This document shows positions 16,852-23,999 of a stretch of DNA of 64,000 nt, in pieces. Both the position numbers and the translations under genes were made by a program. This stretch comes from Paradesertivirga sp966210515 (GTDB taxonomy: Bacteria > Bacteroidota > Bacteroidia > Sphingobacteriales > Sphingobacteriaceae): contig CBIHLM010000007.1 of NCBI GenBank assembly GCA_966210515.1, forward strand, positions 1-64,000. The letters are read 5' to 3'. The notes below the pieces were generated by a model. That model saw only the letters and a program-made list of their open reading frames with translations. It was not told the origin of the DNA and made no database searches. Positions within the stretch are counted from its first letter, which is position 1; the number at the start of each line of letters is the position of its first letter.

Positions 16852-17520
16852 TTAAATTAATGAAAAGTTTTTTAATATTTGTTCGCCAGCCTCTCCGGAT
16901 TTTTCGGGATGAAACTGAACACCGTAATAATTATCTTTTTTTAACGCTGCTGAAAACTTAATTCCGTAGTCAGCCGAAGCGAGTGTAAAATTAAGATTAA
17001 ATTCTATAAAATAGGAATGTACGAAATAGAAGTACGTTTCTTTACTTATGCCTTTAAATAATTCATTATCAGATATTGAACTAACTTTGTTCCAACCAGT
17101 ATGGGGGACTTTAAGTTTTAAATTATCTGAAAAAAGGCAGGTTTTAACAGGAGCGATGCCCAGAAGGGTAGAATTTCCCTCCTCAGAGGATTGAGTAAGC
17201 AGTTGCATCCCGACGCATATCCCTAAAACGGGTTTTTTAGTGGCAAGTATTTTTTCAACCATTCCACTTTCCTGAAGCTTCTGCATCGCTGCGCCTGCAT
17301 GTCCAACGCCCGGTATTATATATCGATCAAATTTATCGAACTCCTCCGGCGAGTTTATCATTTCATACGAAATGTTCTGCCTGTCCAGAGCTGCAGTTAA
17401 TGAAAATATATTTCCAGCACCGTAGTTTACAATACCAATCCCCCCGCTGCGCGCAAGGCCAGCACTTCCCTTTAAAGGGAGAGTTTGGGTGCTTAATTGA
17501 TCTCGAGTATTTTGACTCAT
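16852..17520 (-). CDS. hisH: Imidazole glycerol phosphate synthase glutaminase subunit HisH with repeat-derived N-terminal extension
   Basis: HisH releases ammonia from glutamine for HisF. The class I glutaminase triad is visible as Cys102 (GICVGMQ), His204 and Glu206 (QFHPEKSG). A normal HisH starts with M-(I)-GIVNYGAGN; here 27 extra residues precede it, of which about 11-27 (TQTLPLKGSAGLARSGG) are translated from a GC-rich repeat like the one in front of HisF. The native ATG position is now a GGG codon (G27), so the protein must start in the unit, at ATG 17520, or at an inefficient ATT. Total length is 222 instead of about 195. The catalytic core is intact, so function is likely kept. Confidence 0.93.
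   Translation of the reverse strand: MSQNTRDQLSTQTLPLKGSAGLARSGGIGIVNYGAGNIFSLTAALDRQNISYEMINSPEEFDKFDRYIIPGVGHAGAAMQKLQESGMVEKILATKKPVLGICVGMQLLTQSSEEGNSTLLGIAPVKTCLFSDNLKLKVPHTGWNKVSSISDNELFKGISKETYFYFVHSYFIEFNLNFTLASADYGIKFSAALKKDNYYGVQFHPEKSGEAGEQILKNFSLI
17438..17489 (-). repeat. GC-rich repeat end translated as the HisH N-terminus
   Basis: On the plus strand it reads AATCCCCCC, then an extra 22-base piece with GCTGCGCGCAAGGCCAGC, then TTCCCTTTAAAGGGA and GAGTTTGGG. It aligns with the end at 15620-15659 at both borders; the extra piece in the middle is specific to this copy. Both copies finish in GGGGGGATT on the coding strand. Confidence 0.72.
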
Positions 17521-17549
17521 TATTTAATAAGTTATCAGTTTTGCATTTA

Positions 17550-17581
17550 CGCTTTGCATCCTCTTAAGGGGCGGAGGCTTA
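17550..17581 (-). repeat. GC-rich repeat end at the hisB stop codon
   Basis: The plus strand reads CGCTTTGCATCC, TCTTAAGGGGCGGAGGCTTA. It aligns with 16067-16098 (inner TTTGCAT, central A/T-rich palindrome with C and G flanks). On the minus strand its terminal TAA is the stop codon of hisB. Confidence 0.68.
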
Positions 17582-18715
17582 TAAAAGACCCTTCGTACTT
17601 GGCAGTTGCATATTATTGACGTCGCGTCTTGCAGCCATTTTTATTGCTTTTGCGAATACCTTGAAAATCGCTTCAATTTTATGATGCTCATTTTGACCTT
17701 CCGCTTTAATATTCAGGTTTGTTTTTGAAGCATCGCTAAATGATTTAAAGAAGTGGAAAAACATCTCTGTCGGCATTTCGCCAACTTTTTCACGCTTAAA
17801 CTCCGCATCCCAAACAATCCAGTTCCTTCCGCCGAAGTCAATGGCCGCTTGTGCAAGGCAATCATCCATCGGCAAGCAAAATCCATAACGCTCGATACCT
17901 CGTTTATCGCCAAATGCTTTCGCAATAGCCTCACCTAAAGCAATTCCTGTATCTTCAATCGTATGATGCTCGTCGATATGCAAATCGCCTTTGGCAGTGA
18001 TCTCTAAATCGATACTACCATGACGAGCAATTTGCTCAAGCATGTGATCAAAAAAGTGTAAGCCGGTAGAAATTTTCGCATCTCCCTTTCCATCAAGGTT
18101 TAACTTAATGTAGATGTCCGTTTCTTTGGTCGTACGCTTATGTTCAACTTCACGTTTACCAACTTTCAGAAATTCATAAATATCTTTCCAGTTAGTTGTA
18201 TCTAAAGCAATAAATTCCTTTAATACACTTTTTTGCTCAGCAATTTCATCTGCCCCTAAATCAGCATCCTGTTTAATCCAAATAGCTTTTGAACCTAGAT
18301 TTTTTGCTAAAGCAACGTCAGTAATCCTGTCGCCAATTACAAACGAATTAGCAAGGTCGTAGTTTTCAGGATTAAAATAATGAGTTAACAGGGCAGTGCC
18401 GGGTTTTCGTGTCGGAGCGTTCTCGTGGGGGAATGTCTTATCAATAATTACTTCACTAAAATCAATACCTTCTCCTTTAAACGTATCGATAAGGAAGTTT
18501 TGTACCGCCCAGAAATTTTCTTCCGGATGTGAGTCTGTTCCAAGGCCGTCTTGATTGGTTACCATTACCAAATCGTAGTCAAGTTCTTCGACGATTTTAG
18601 TCAGGTATTTAAATACCCCAGGATAGAACTTCAATTTTTCAAAAGAATCTACCTGGTAATCTTCCGGTTCGAGGCATAAGGTACCGTCGCGGTCTATAAA
18701 TAATACTTTCTTCAT
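17579..18715 (-). CDS. hisB: Bifunctional histidinol-phosphatase / imidazoleglycerol-phosphate dehydratase (HisB)
   Basis: The N-terminal HAD-type phosphatase (about 1-165) has the nucleophile pair D8 and D10 in FIDRDGT and a zinc-loop region. The C-terminal dehydratase (about 190-378) has the manganese-binding histidine motifs FDHMLEQIARHG and DEHHTIEDTGIALG, and a second pair, FHFF and NEHHKIEA. The 378-residue bifunctional form is typical of enterobacteria and Bacteroidota. The start ATG overlaps the hisC stop (ATGA). The stop codon is contributed by a mobile-looking repeat end, which may have changed the last residues. Confidence 0.95.
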   Translation of the reverse strand: MKKVLFIDRDGTLCLEPEDYQVDSFEKLKFYPGVFKYLTKIVEELDYDLVMVTNQDGLGTDSHPEENFWAVQNFLIDTFKGEGIDFSEVIIDKTFPHENAPTRKPGTALLTHYFNPENYDLANSFVIGDRITDVALAKNLGSKAIWIKQDADLGADEIAEQKSVLKEFIALDTTNWKDIYEFLKVGKREVEHKRTTKETDIYIKLNLDGKGDAKISTGLHFFDHMLEQIARHGSIDLEITAKGDLHIDEHHTIEDTGIALGEAIAKAFGDKRGIERYGFCLPMDDCLAQAAIDFGGRNWIVWDAEFKREKVGEMPTEMFFHFFKSFSDASKTNLNIKAEGQNEHHKIEAIFKVFAKAIKMAARRDVNNMQLPSTKGLL

Positions 18716-19764
18716 CCCTGAAAGGATTTTAATGCTTCAATTAGTTTGTCGTTTTCGGCTGGCGTTCCCACGGTTATGCGCAAGCTGCCTTCGCAAAGTT
18801 CTATTTTAGAACGGTCGCGGACAATTATTCCTTTTTCGACTAAATAAGTATAGATGCCTCTAGCGTTGGTAGTTTTTACTAAAACAAAATTAGCATCTGA
18901 TGGATAAATTTTACTGACGAAAGTCAGCTTTTCTAAATTACTTACCAGCTTTTCGCGTTGGGCTATCGTTTCTTTAATCCAGGTGTTTACCTGATCTATG
19001 TTATTTAAAGCTTCTAAAGCTAAAGTCTGTGATGCCTCGTTGATATTATAAGGCGGCTTAACGCGATTAAAAACCTCGATAATTTCTTCGCTGGCGAAAG
19101 CCATTCCGACGCGTAGGCCGGCTAAGCCCCATGCTTTAGATAGAGTTTGAAGGATAACAAGATTACTGTATTCTGTTAATTCCTGGATAAAGGATTTTTG
19201 ACGTGAATAATTAATATATGCTTCGTCAATAACCACAAGGCCACTGAAATTGGCAAGAATAGTTTCTATATCTTCCCGATTTATCGAATTACCGGTTGGA
19301 TTATTTGGCGAGCAGATAAAAATCAATTTGGTGTTTTCATCGATTGCTGCAGCAATTTCTTCCAGATTTAATTGATAATCGGGGGTTAATGGTATTTTTT
19401 TAATTGCAACGTCGTTGATGTTCGCCGAGACCTCATACATCCCGTAAGTAGGAGGTACGGTAATTACATTATCAATTCCGGGACGACAAAAAGCTCTGAA
19501 AAGTATGTCGATGGCTTCATCGCTGCCATTTCCCAGGAAAATATTTTGAGGCGGAACACCTTTTATTTCACTTAGTCGTGTTTTTACAGCAAGTTGCAAA
19601 GGATCAGGATAACGATTGTATTGATTTGGAAGGGGTGATCCAAAGCTGTTTTCGTTGGCATCTAAAAATACTGAGGCTTCTCCTTTAAACTCATCTCTGG
19701 CAGAGGAGTAAGGCACCAGGTTTTTTATATTTTCTCTTAATATGTTGTTTAAATTGAATTCCAT
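18712..19764 (-). CDS. hisC: Histidinol-phosphate aminotransferase (HisC)
   Basis: HisC transfers an amino group to imidazole acetol phosphate. The PLP lysine is K210 in LQTLSKAWGLAGLRVG; the cofactor-binding NGSDEAID (79-86), CSPNNPTGN (151-159) and VIDEAYI (178-184) motifs are all present. I start at ATG 19764 (350 residues): an in-frame TTG at 19788 would add eight residues and would begin inside the palindrome that follows hisD. It overlaps hisB by four bases. Confidence 0.95.
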   Translation of the reverse strand: MEFNLNNILRENIKNLVPYSSARDEFKGEASVFLDANENSFGSPLPNQYNRYPDPLQLAVKTRLSEIKGVPPQNIFLGNGSDEAIDILFRAFCRPGIDNVITVPPTYGMYEVSANINDVAIKKIPLTPDYQLNLEEIAAAIDENTKLIFICSPNNPTGNSINREDIETILANFSGLVVIDEAYINYSRQKSFIQELTEYSNLVILQTLSKAWGLAGLRVGMAFASEEIIEVFNRVKPPYNINEASQTLALEALNNIDQVNTWIKETIAQREKLVSNLEKLTFVSKIYPSDANFVLVKTTNARGIYTYLVEKGIIVRDRSKIELCEGSLRITVGTPAENDKLIEALKSFQG

Positions 19765-19778
19765 TGTTTTGATTTTTA

Positions 19779-19811
19779 AACATTCCAAAAGTTTTAAACT
19801 TTTGGAATGTT
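19779..19811. repeat. Perfect 16-bp palindrome between hisD and hisC
   Basis: Arms AACATTCCAAAAGTTT (19779-19794) and AAACTTTTGGAATGTT (19796-19811) are perfect inverted copies with one base between them. It starts two bases after the hisD stop. With essentially no loop and no T-run, it looks more like a dispersed palindromic repeat or mRNA-processing site than a terminator; hisC-B-H-A-F-IE would need read-through. Confidence 0.75.
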
Positions 19812-19812
19812 A

Positions 19813-21123
19813 TCAGCTAATCAGCGGTGATTGTAACCGCACACTTATCGCATTTTTATGCGCCTGCAAACCTTCAAGCTCGGCCAGAACTTCTACAGTA
19901 TTTCCGATGTTTTTAACGCCTTGCGGCGATAGATGCTGGAAAGTGATTTTTTTAACAAATGAGTCAACAGAAACGCCTGAATATGAACGGGCATAAGCGC
20001 TGGTTGGCAATGTGTGATTTGTTCCGGAGGCATAATCTCCCGCACTTTCAGGAGTTAAGTTGCCCAGAAATACGGAACCAGCATTGCTGATTTGAGAAGT
20101 GAGCGATCGCCAGTTATCAGTCGCCAGAATTAAGTGCTCGGGAGCATATTCATTACTGAATTTCATCGCTTCGCTTAAATTAGAAACGAGAATCGCATAT
20201 GAATTGGCAATTGCTTTTGCTGCGATCTCCTTTCTCGGCAATACTGCTAATTGCTGTTCAAGTTCAATAATGGTATCTTCAATAATTTCATGAGAAGTAG
20301 CAACTAAAACAGCCTGAGAATCCGCACCATGTTCTGATTGCGCTAACAAATCGGCAGCCACAAAGATAGGATTCGACGTTTCATCAGCAATTACCAATAC
20401 TTCGGAAGGACCCGCAGGCATATCAATTGCCGTGTGGGTAGATGACTGGATAATGGTTTTTGCCTTTGTTACGTACTGGTTGCCAGGGCCAAATATTTTG
20501 TCAACTTTTGGAATCGATTCTGTTCCGTAAGCCATCGCAGCTACAGCCTGAGCTCCTCCAACGATGTAAATTTTATCTATATCGAGCAGCTGAGCAACAT
20601 AAGCTACGTAGCAATTAATCAAAGGCTGACTTTCTGTTTTCTGTGGAGGAGAACAAACCACCAATTCTTTGCAACCCGCAATTCTGGCTGGAATTCCAAG
20701 CATCAAAAACGTGCTTGGTAGAACCGCCGTTCCGCCGGGAATATATAAGCCCACTTTTTCAATCGCTCTCGTTTCCCGCCAGCAAATTACGCCGGGCATT
20801 GTTTCGACCTTAGCTTCTGTTGTTAACTGACTTTCGTGAAACTTTTTTATGTTTTGGTAAGCTACGTTAATAGCTTCTTTCTGCGTTTCGCCTATTGTTT
20901 GGGCAATAGCGGTAATTTCTTCCTTGTTAAGATAGATTTGATTAAGCTTTATTCCATCAAACTTCTCGGCAAAAGAAAATAATGCTTTATCGCCCTTAAG
21001 CTTAACTTCGGATATAATCGAAAGCACACGATCTTCAATAGTATTGGTTTCGTCGGTATTCCTGGAAATCAAACTTTGAATTTGTGCTTCAGATAAATCT
21101 TTGTATTTGTGAGTTTTAAGCAT
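19813..21123 (-). CDS. hisD: Histidinol dehydrogenase (HisD)
   Basis: HisD is a zinc enzyme that oxidises histidinol to histidine in two NAD-dependent steps. The 436-residue protein contains the NAD-binding region with GPGNQYVTKAK, the metal-site motif SEHGADSQAVLV and the catalytic segment EYAPEHLIL; the C-terminal GTNHTLPT histidine is also present. Length matches the family. It lies 71 bases after hisG and is followed at once by a strong palindrome. Confidence 0.96.
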   Translation of the reverse strand: MLKTHKYKDLSEAQIQSLISRNTDETNTIEDRVLSIISEVKLKGDKALFSFAEKFDGIKLNQIYLNKEEITAIAQTIGETQKEAINVAYQNIKKFHESQLTTEAKVETMPGVICWRETRAIEKVGLYIPGGTAVLPSTFLMLGIPARIAGCKELVVCSPPQKTESQPLINCYVAYVAQLLDIDKIYIVGGAQAVAAMAYGTESIPKVDKIFGPGNQYVTKAKTIIQSSTHTAIDMPAGPSEVLVIADETSNPIFVAADLLAQSEHGADSQAVLVATSHEIIEDTIIELEQQLAVLPRKEIAAKAIANSYAILVSNLSEAMKFSNEYAPEHLILATDNWRSLTSQISNAGSVFLGNLTPESAGDYASGTNHTLPTSAYARSYSGVSVDSFVKKITFQHLSPQGVKNIGNTVEVLAELEGLQAHKNAISVRLQSPLIS

Positions 21124-21194
21124 TCTGATTTAGCTCGCTTTATAAGTATATCGGCTCACAAAATTTTGTGAACTGATAAACTACAATCCTGGTA

Positions 21195-22046
21195 CTACAA
21201 AATTATCTTCTCAATTGGCATTACCACGATCCCTTCGGCACCGGCAGCTTTTAATTCGCTGATTTTACTCCAGAAATCTTTTTCAGGGATAACGGTGTGA
21301 ACTGCAACCCAACCTTCTTCTGCTAATGGCACAACAGTCGGGCTTTTTATTCCTGGAAGGAGCGCTTTGATCCGATCAATATTTTCGCGATTGATATTCA
21401 AAACCACATATTTGGTTTCTTTGGCGCGAAGCACAGATTGAACCCGCTCGATTAGTTCAACGATCAGCGGATTTTTTTCTTCGCCTTTACGTCCGATTAA
21501 AACTGCTTCAGAGTATAATACATCGCCGAAAGGTTTTAAACCATTACTGATTAAAGTACCACCCGTCGATACCAGGTCGCAGATTGCGTCACTTAAACCA
21601 AGGCCCGGTGCAATTTCTACTGATCCTGAAATAGTTCTAATATCAGACTTAACATTGTGTCCGGCCAGGAACTTTTCTAAGATAACGGGATAAGATGTAG
21701 CGATTGATTTTCCGTTTAAATCGGAAATGGCTTTAATCTCAGAGTTATTCGGAATTGCTAGTTTTAATGAACACTTGCCAAATCCTAATTTTTGAAGGTA
21801 AGCCACATCTACCTCGGTTTCGTTGATAACATTTTCTCCAACAATACCCAGATCAGCAATACCATCCTGAACATATTCAGGAATATCATCATCTCTTAAA
21901 AAAAGTATTTCTAAAGGGAAATTTGATACCGGAGATATTAAGGAGCTTTTGTAGTTTTCGAAGCTTAAACCGCAGTTTTTAAGAAGCTCAACAGATTTTT
22001 CGTTTAACCTACCCGATTTCTGGATAGCTATTTTGAGTGTTTTCAA
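21195..22046 (-). CDS. hisG: ATP phosphoribosyltransferase, long form (HisG)
   Basis: HisG catalyses the first committed step of histidine synthesis. At 283 residues it is the long form, with a C-terminal ACT-like regulatory domain (from about residue 210, ending KAAGAEGIVVMPIEKII) that normally binds histidine for feedback inhibition. The catalytic core includes DIPEYVQDGIADLGIVGEN and the PRPP loop segment SGSVEIAPGLGLSDAICDLV. The start codon is TTG at 22046; no ATG lies nearby and the family N-terminus KTLKIAIQKSGRL fits this start. It is the first structural gene behind the leader peptide. Confidence 0.95.
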   Translation of the reverse strand: MKTLKIAIQKSGRLNEKSVELLKNCGLSFENYKSSLISPVSNFPLEILFLRDDDIPEYVQDGIADLGIVGENVINETEVDVAYLQKLGFGKCSLKLAIPNNSEIKAISDLNGKSIATSYPVILEKFLAGHNVKSDIRTISGSVEIAPGLGLSDAICDLVSTGGTLISNGLKPFGDVLYSEAVLIGRKGEEKNPLIVELIERVQSVLRAKETKYVVLNINRENIDRIKALLPGIKSPTVVPLAEEGWVAVHTVIPEKDFWSKISELKAAGAEGIVVMPIEKIIL

Positions 22047-22086
22047 TTGTTATATTTTTATTAATCAGACCAATAAATTATTCGGG

Positions 22087-22108
22087 AAAAACAGTTTCAC
22101 GTAGAAAC
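22087..22108 (-). terminator. Candidate attenuator terminator in the his leader
   Basis: On the minus strand GTTTC-TACGT-GAAAC (22108-22094) is followed by TGTTTTT. The 3' arm and tail can instead pair with the start of the leader reading frame: the segment at 22157-22170 is complementary to 22090-22100. Two exclusive foldings next to a His-rich leader frame is the form of a transcription attenuator. The stem is only five base pairs, and I could not work out which fold would form when the ribosome stalls. Confidence 0.5.
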
Positions 22109-22115
22109 ATACATA

Positions 22116-22175
22116 TCATATCACGCCAAACCGGCGATGGTGAAGATGCATGTGGTGTGTTAAAACTGTTACCAT
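22116..22175 (-). CDS. hisL: Histidine operon leader peptide
   Basis: A 19-codon frame reads MVTVLTHHMHLHHRRFGVI and ends in TGA. Five of seven successive codons in its middle (7-13) are histidine, which is the expected composition of a leader that senses charged tRNA-His. It lies 70 bases before hisG, starts about 30 bases after a good -7 box, and precedes a candidate terminator. The peptide itself has no expected function; translation speed is the signal. The frame is too short to be found by length alone, so composition and position are the evidence. Confidence 0.8.
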   Translation of the reverse strand: MVTVLTHHMHLHHRRFGVI

Positions 22176-22205
22176 AAATTGGGTTCCTGATTAAATCGGG
22201 AGCCG

Positions 22206-22213
22206 CAAATATA
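22206..22213 (-). promoter_or_regulatory. Promoter -7 box of the histidine operon (TATATTTG)
   Basis: TATATTTG on the minus strand is an exact match to TAnnTTTG. A transcript would start near 22200, about 25 bases before the leader peptide ATG. The expected -33 TTG is not clear (an A/T-rich segment with TTTT lies there). The rest of the 343-base gap between hisG and 22390 shows no further gene. Confidence 0.65.
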
Positions 22214-22389
22214 CGTATACATGTTAAAAATTAAAATTAAATCTAGCTCTTGCTTTCAATTGGCGAGAAAACTGTTTACGCCTGAATTATTTCATAACAA
22301 TACTTTAAAACGCAGGTTATATATCCAGCATTTATATTATTTTACAGAAAACGGATCCGGTTTAGTATAACACCTATTTTAAAATAAAC

Positions 22390-23916
22390 ATGATAGCACT
22401 CGATCAAGCTCTTACCGAAACGATTAACACAGGGTATACATTCAAAGGTGAAAAATTAAAGATAGGAAGAGCCATGCTAAATGGCAATGTGCTGGAGGGT
22501 GCCGAAATATACATACCATTAAAAACAATGAGTCGCCACGGACTTATTGCAGGCGCTACAGGTACTGGTAAAACGAAAACGTTGCAGGGAATAAGTGAAG
22601 GTTTAAGTGATGCCAGTGTGCCGGTGTTGTTGCTGGATATCAAAGGCGATTTAAGCGGAATTGCCATGGCCGGGGCAACTAACGCTAAAATTGAAGAACG
22701 CGCCCAATTGCTTGGACTTACATACAGCCCTGAACAATTTCCTGTGGAGTTGCTTACTTTAAGCGATCAAAAGGGGGTAAGATTACGCGCTACCGTAAGC
22801 GAGTTTGGCCCGATACTTCTTTCAAAAATATTAGGACTTAATGATACTCAAGGTGGCGTACTTGCGATGATATTTAAGTATTGCGATGACAATAAACTGC
22901 CATTGCTAGACTTGAAAGATTTTATCAAAATACTTCAATTTGCTTCTGAAGAAGGAAAAGCTGAAATGGAAAAATCGTATGGACGAATTTCCACTACCAC
23001 AACGGGCACAATTTTAAGGAAGGTAATTGAATTGCAACAGCAGGGAGCTGATTTGTTTTTTGGAGAGAAAAGCTTTGAGGTAGATGATTTAATGCGAATA
23101 AACCAGGATGGGAAGGGAATGATCAATGTACTTCGCGTAACCGATTTGCAAGACAGGCCAAAACTATTTTCTACTTTTATGCTACAGTTACTGGCAGAAT
23201 TATATGCATCCAGTCCTGAAGAGGGTGATTTGGACAAACCAAAACTGGTAATGTTTATTGACGAAGCTCATCTAATTTTCCAGGAAGCCAGCGACGCGCT
23301 TTTGCAGCAGATTGAAACCATAATTAAACTTATCCGCTCAAAAGGCATCGGGATATTTTTTGTAACTCAAAACCCCATGGATGTACCGGCAAGTGTGCTT
23401 GGTCAATTAGGTATGAAAGTACAGCATGCACTTAGGGCATTTACGGCTGCAGACAGGAAAGTAATAAAACAAGCATCCGAAAATTATCCGGAGTCTGCTT
23501 TCTATAAAACAGACGAATTGATTACGCAACTTGGAACCGGAGAGGCCCTGGTTACAATGTTAAATGAAAAGGGTATCCCAACCCCATTGGCCCATGTTAT
23601 GCTACATCCGCCGCGAAGCAGAATGGATATTCTGACAGACCCGGAAATTGACTTGATTGTAAGTAAAAGCAAACTTGCCGGAAAATACAATCAGATAGTC
23701 GATTCGCATAGTGCCTACGAGATGTTGAATGCAAAATTAGAGGAAGCAGCAAATAGGTCGGTTTTAGACGAAAAAGATACAAAAGCAGTCAAAGAAGAGA
23801 GCTTTTTTGATCATCCAATAGTTAAAAGCGTAGGCCGGACGGCTGCTACTATGATCACCAGAAGCTTATTAGGTGCTCTGGGTTTAGGTGGAAGGAGCAG
23901 AAAGAGTATCTGGTAA
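22390..23916 (+). CDS. HerA-like ATPase of the DUF853/YjgR family
   Basis: The 508-residue P-loop ATPase has Walker A GATGTGKT at 55-62, a Walker B LVMFIDEAHLIF near 288-299 and an arginine-rich sensor region with VTQNP. The C-terminal FFDHPIVKSVGRTA and the small hydrophobic tail (LLGALGLGGRS) are typical of the YjgR/DUF853 group, which is related to the HerA/FtsK helicases. The cellular role of YjgR is not well established. It is not next to NurA, SIR2 or other partners, so a defence function is not supported here. It is transcribed alone, divergent from the his operon. Confidence 0.88.
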   Translation: MIALDQALTETINTGYTFKGEKLKIGRAMLNGNVLEGAEIYIPLKTMSRHGLIAGATGTGKTKTLQGISEGLSDASVPVLLLDIKGDLSGIAMAGATNAKIEERAQLLGLTYSPEQFPVELLTLSDQKGVRLRATVSEFGPILLSKILGLNDTQGGVLAMIFKYCDDNKLPLLDLKDFIKILQFASEEGKAEMEKSYGRISTTTTGTILRKVIELQQQGADLFFGEKSFEVDDLMRINQDGKGMINVLRVTDLQDRPKLFSTFMLQLLAELYASSPEEGDLDKPKLVMFIDEAHLIFQEASDALLQQIETIIKLIRSKGIGIFFVTQNPMDVPASVLGQLGMKVQHALRAFTAADRKVIKQASENYPESAFYKTDELITQLGTGEALVTMLNEKGIPTPLAHVMLHPPRSRMDILTDPEIDLIVSKSKLAGKYNQIVDSHSAYEMLNAKLEEAANRSVLDEKDTKAVKEESFFDHPIVKSVGRTAATMITRSLLGALGLGGRSRKSIW

Positions 23917-23985
23917 GAATCATATAAAATGCTTTGCGTTTGATAGCGAGCTAAGTTTTACCGCATAAATTGTCAGCCATCTTCA

Positions 23986-23993
23986 TAGATTTG
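23986..23993 (+). promoter_or_regulatory. Promoter -7 box (TAGATTTG) abutting the flavoprotein start codon
   Basis: TAGATTTG is an exact TAnnTTTG match and ends six bases before the ATG at 24000. The transcript would begin at or next to the start codon, i.e. leaderless or nearly so. No clear -33 element is visible at the right distance. Confidence 0.5.
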
Positions 23994-23999
23994 CACGGT

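Larger units (their letters stand above)
17438..17581 (-). mobile_element. Short nuclease-less unit with the same ends, between hisB and hisH
   Basis: A 144-bp segment is bounded by inverted GC-rich ends at 17438-17489 and 17550-17581 that match the ends of the DUF559 unit. The roughly 60-bp interior has no gene of its own but provides the ATG now used by hisH. This is the size and form of a non-autonomous (MITE-like) derivative. The outer end supplies the hisB TAA stop. No target duplication is evident. Confidence 0.55.

Noticed and set aside
17400..17600. CRISPR-like array formed by the repeats of the his operon
   Set aside because: There are only paired inverted ends, not direct repeats with regular spacers, and no cas genes.
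22390..23916. HerA-like ATPase as an anti-phage HerA-nuclease or HerA-SIR2 system
   Set aside because: The C-terminal motifs fit the YjgR/DUF853 group, and no nuclease or SIR2 gene is adjacent.
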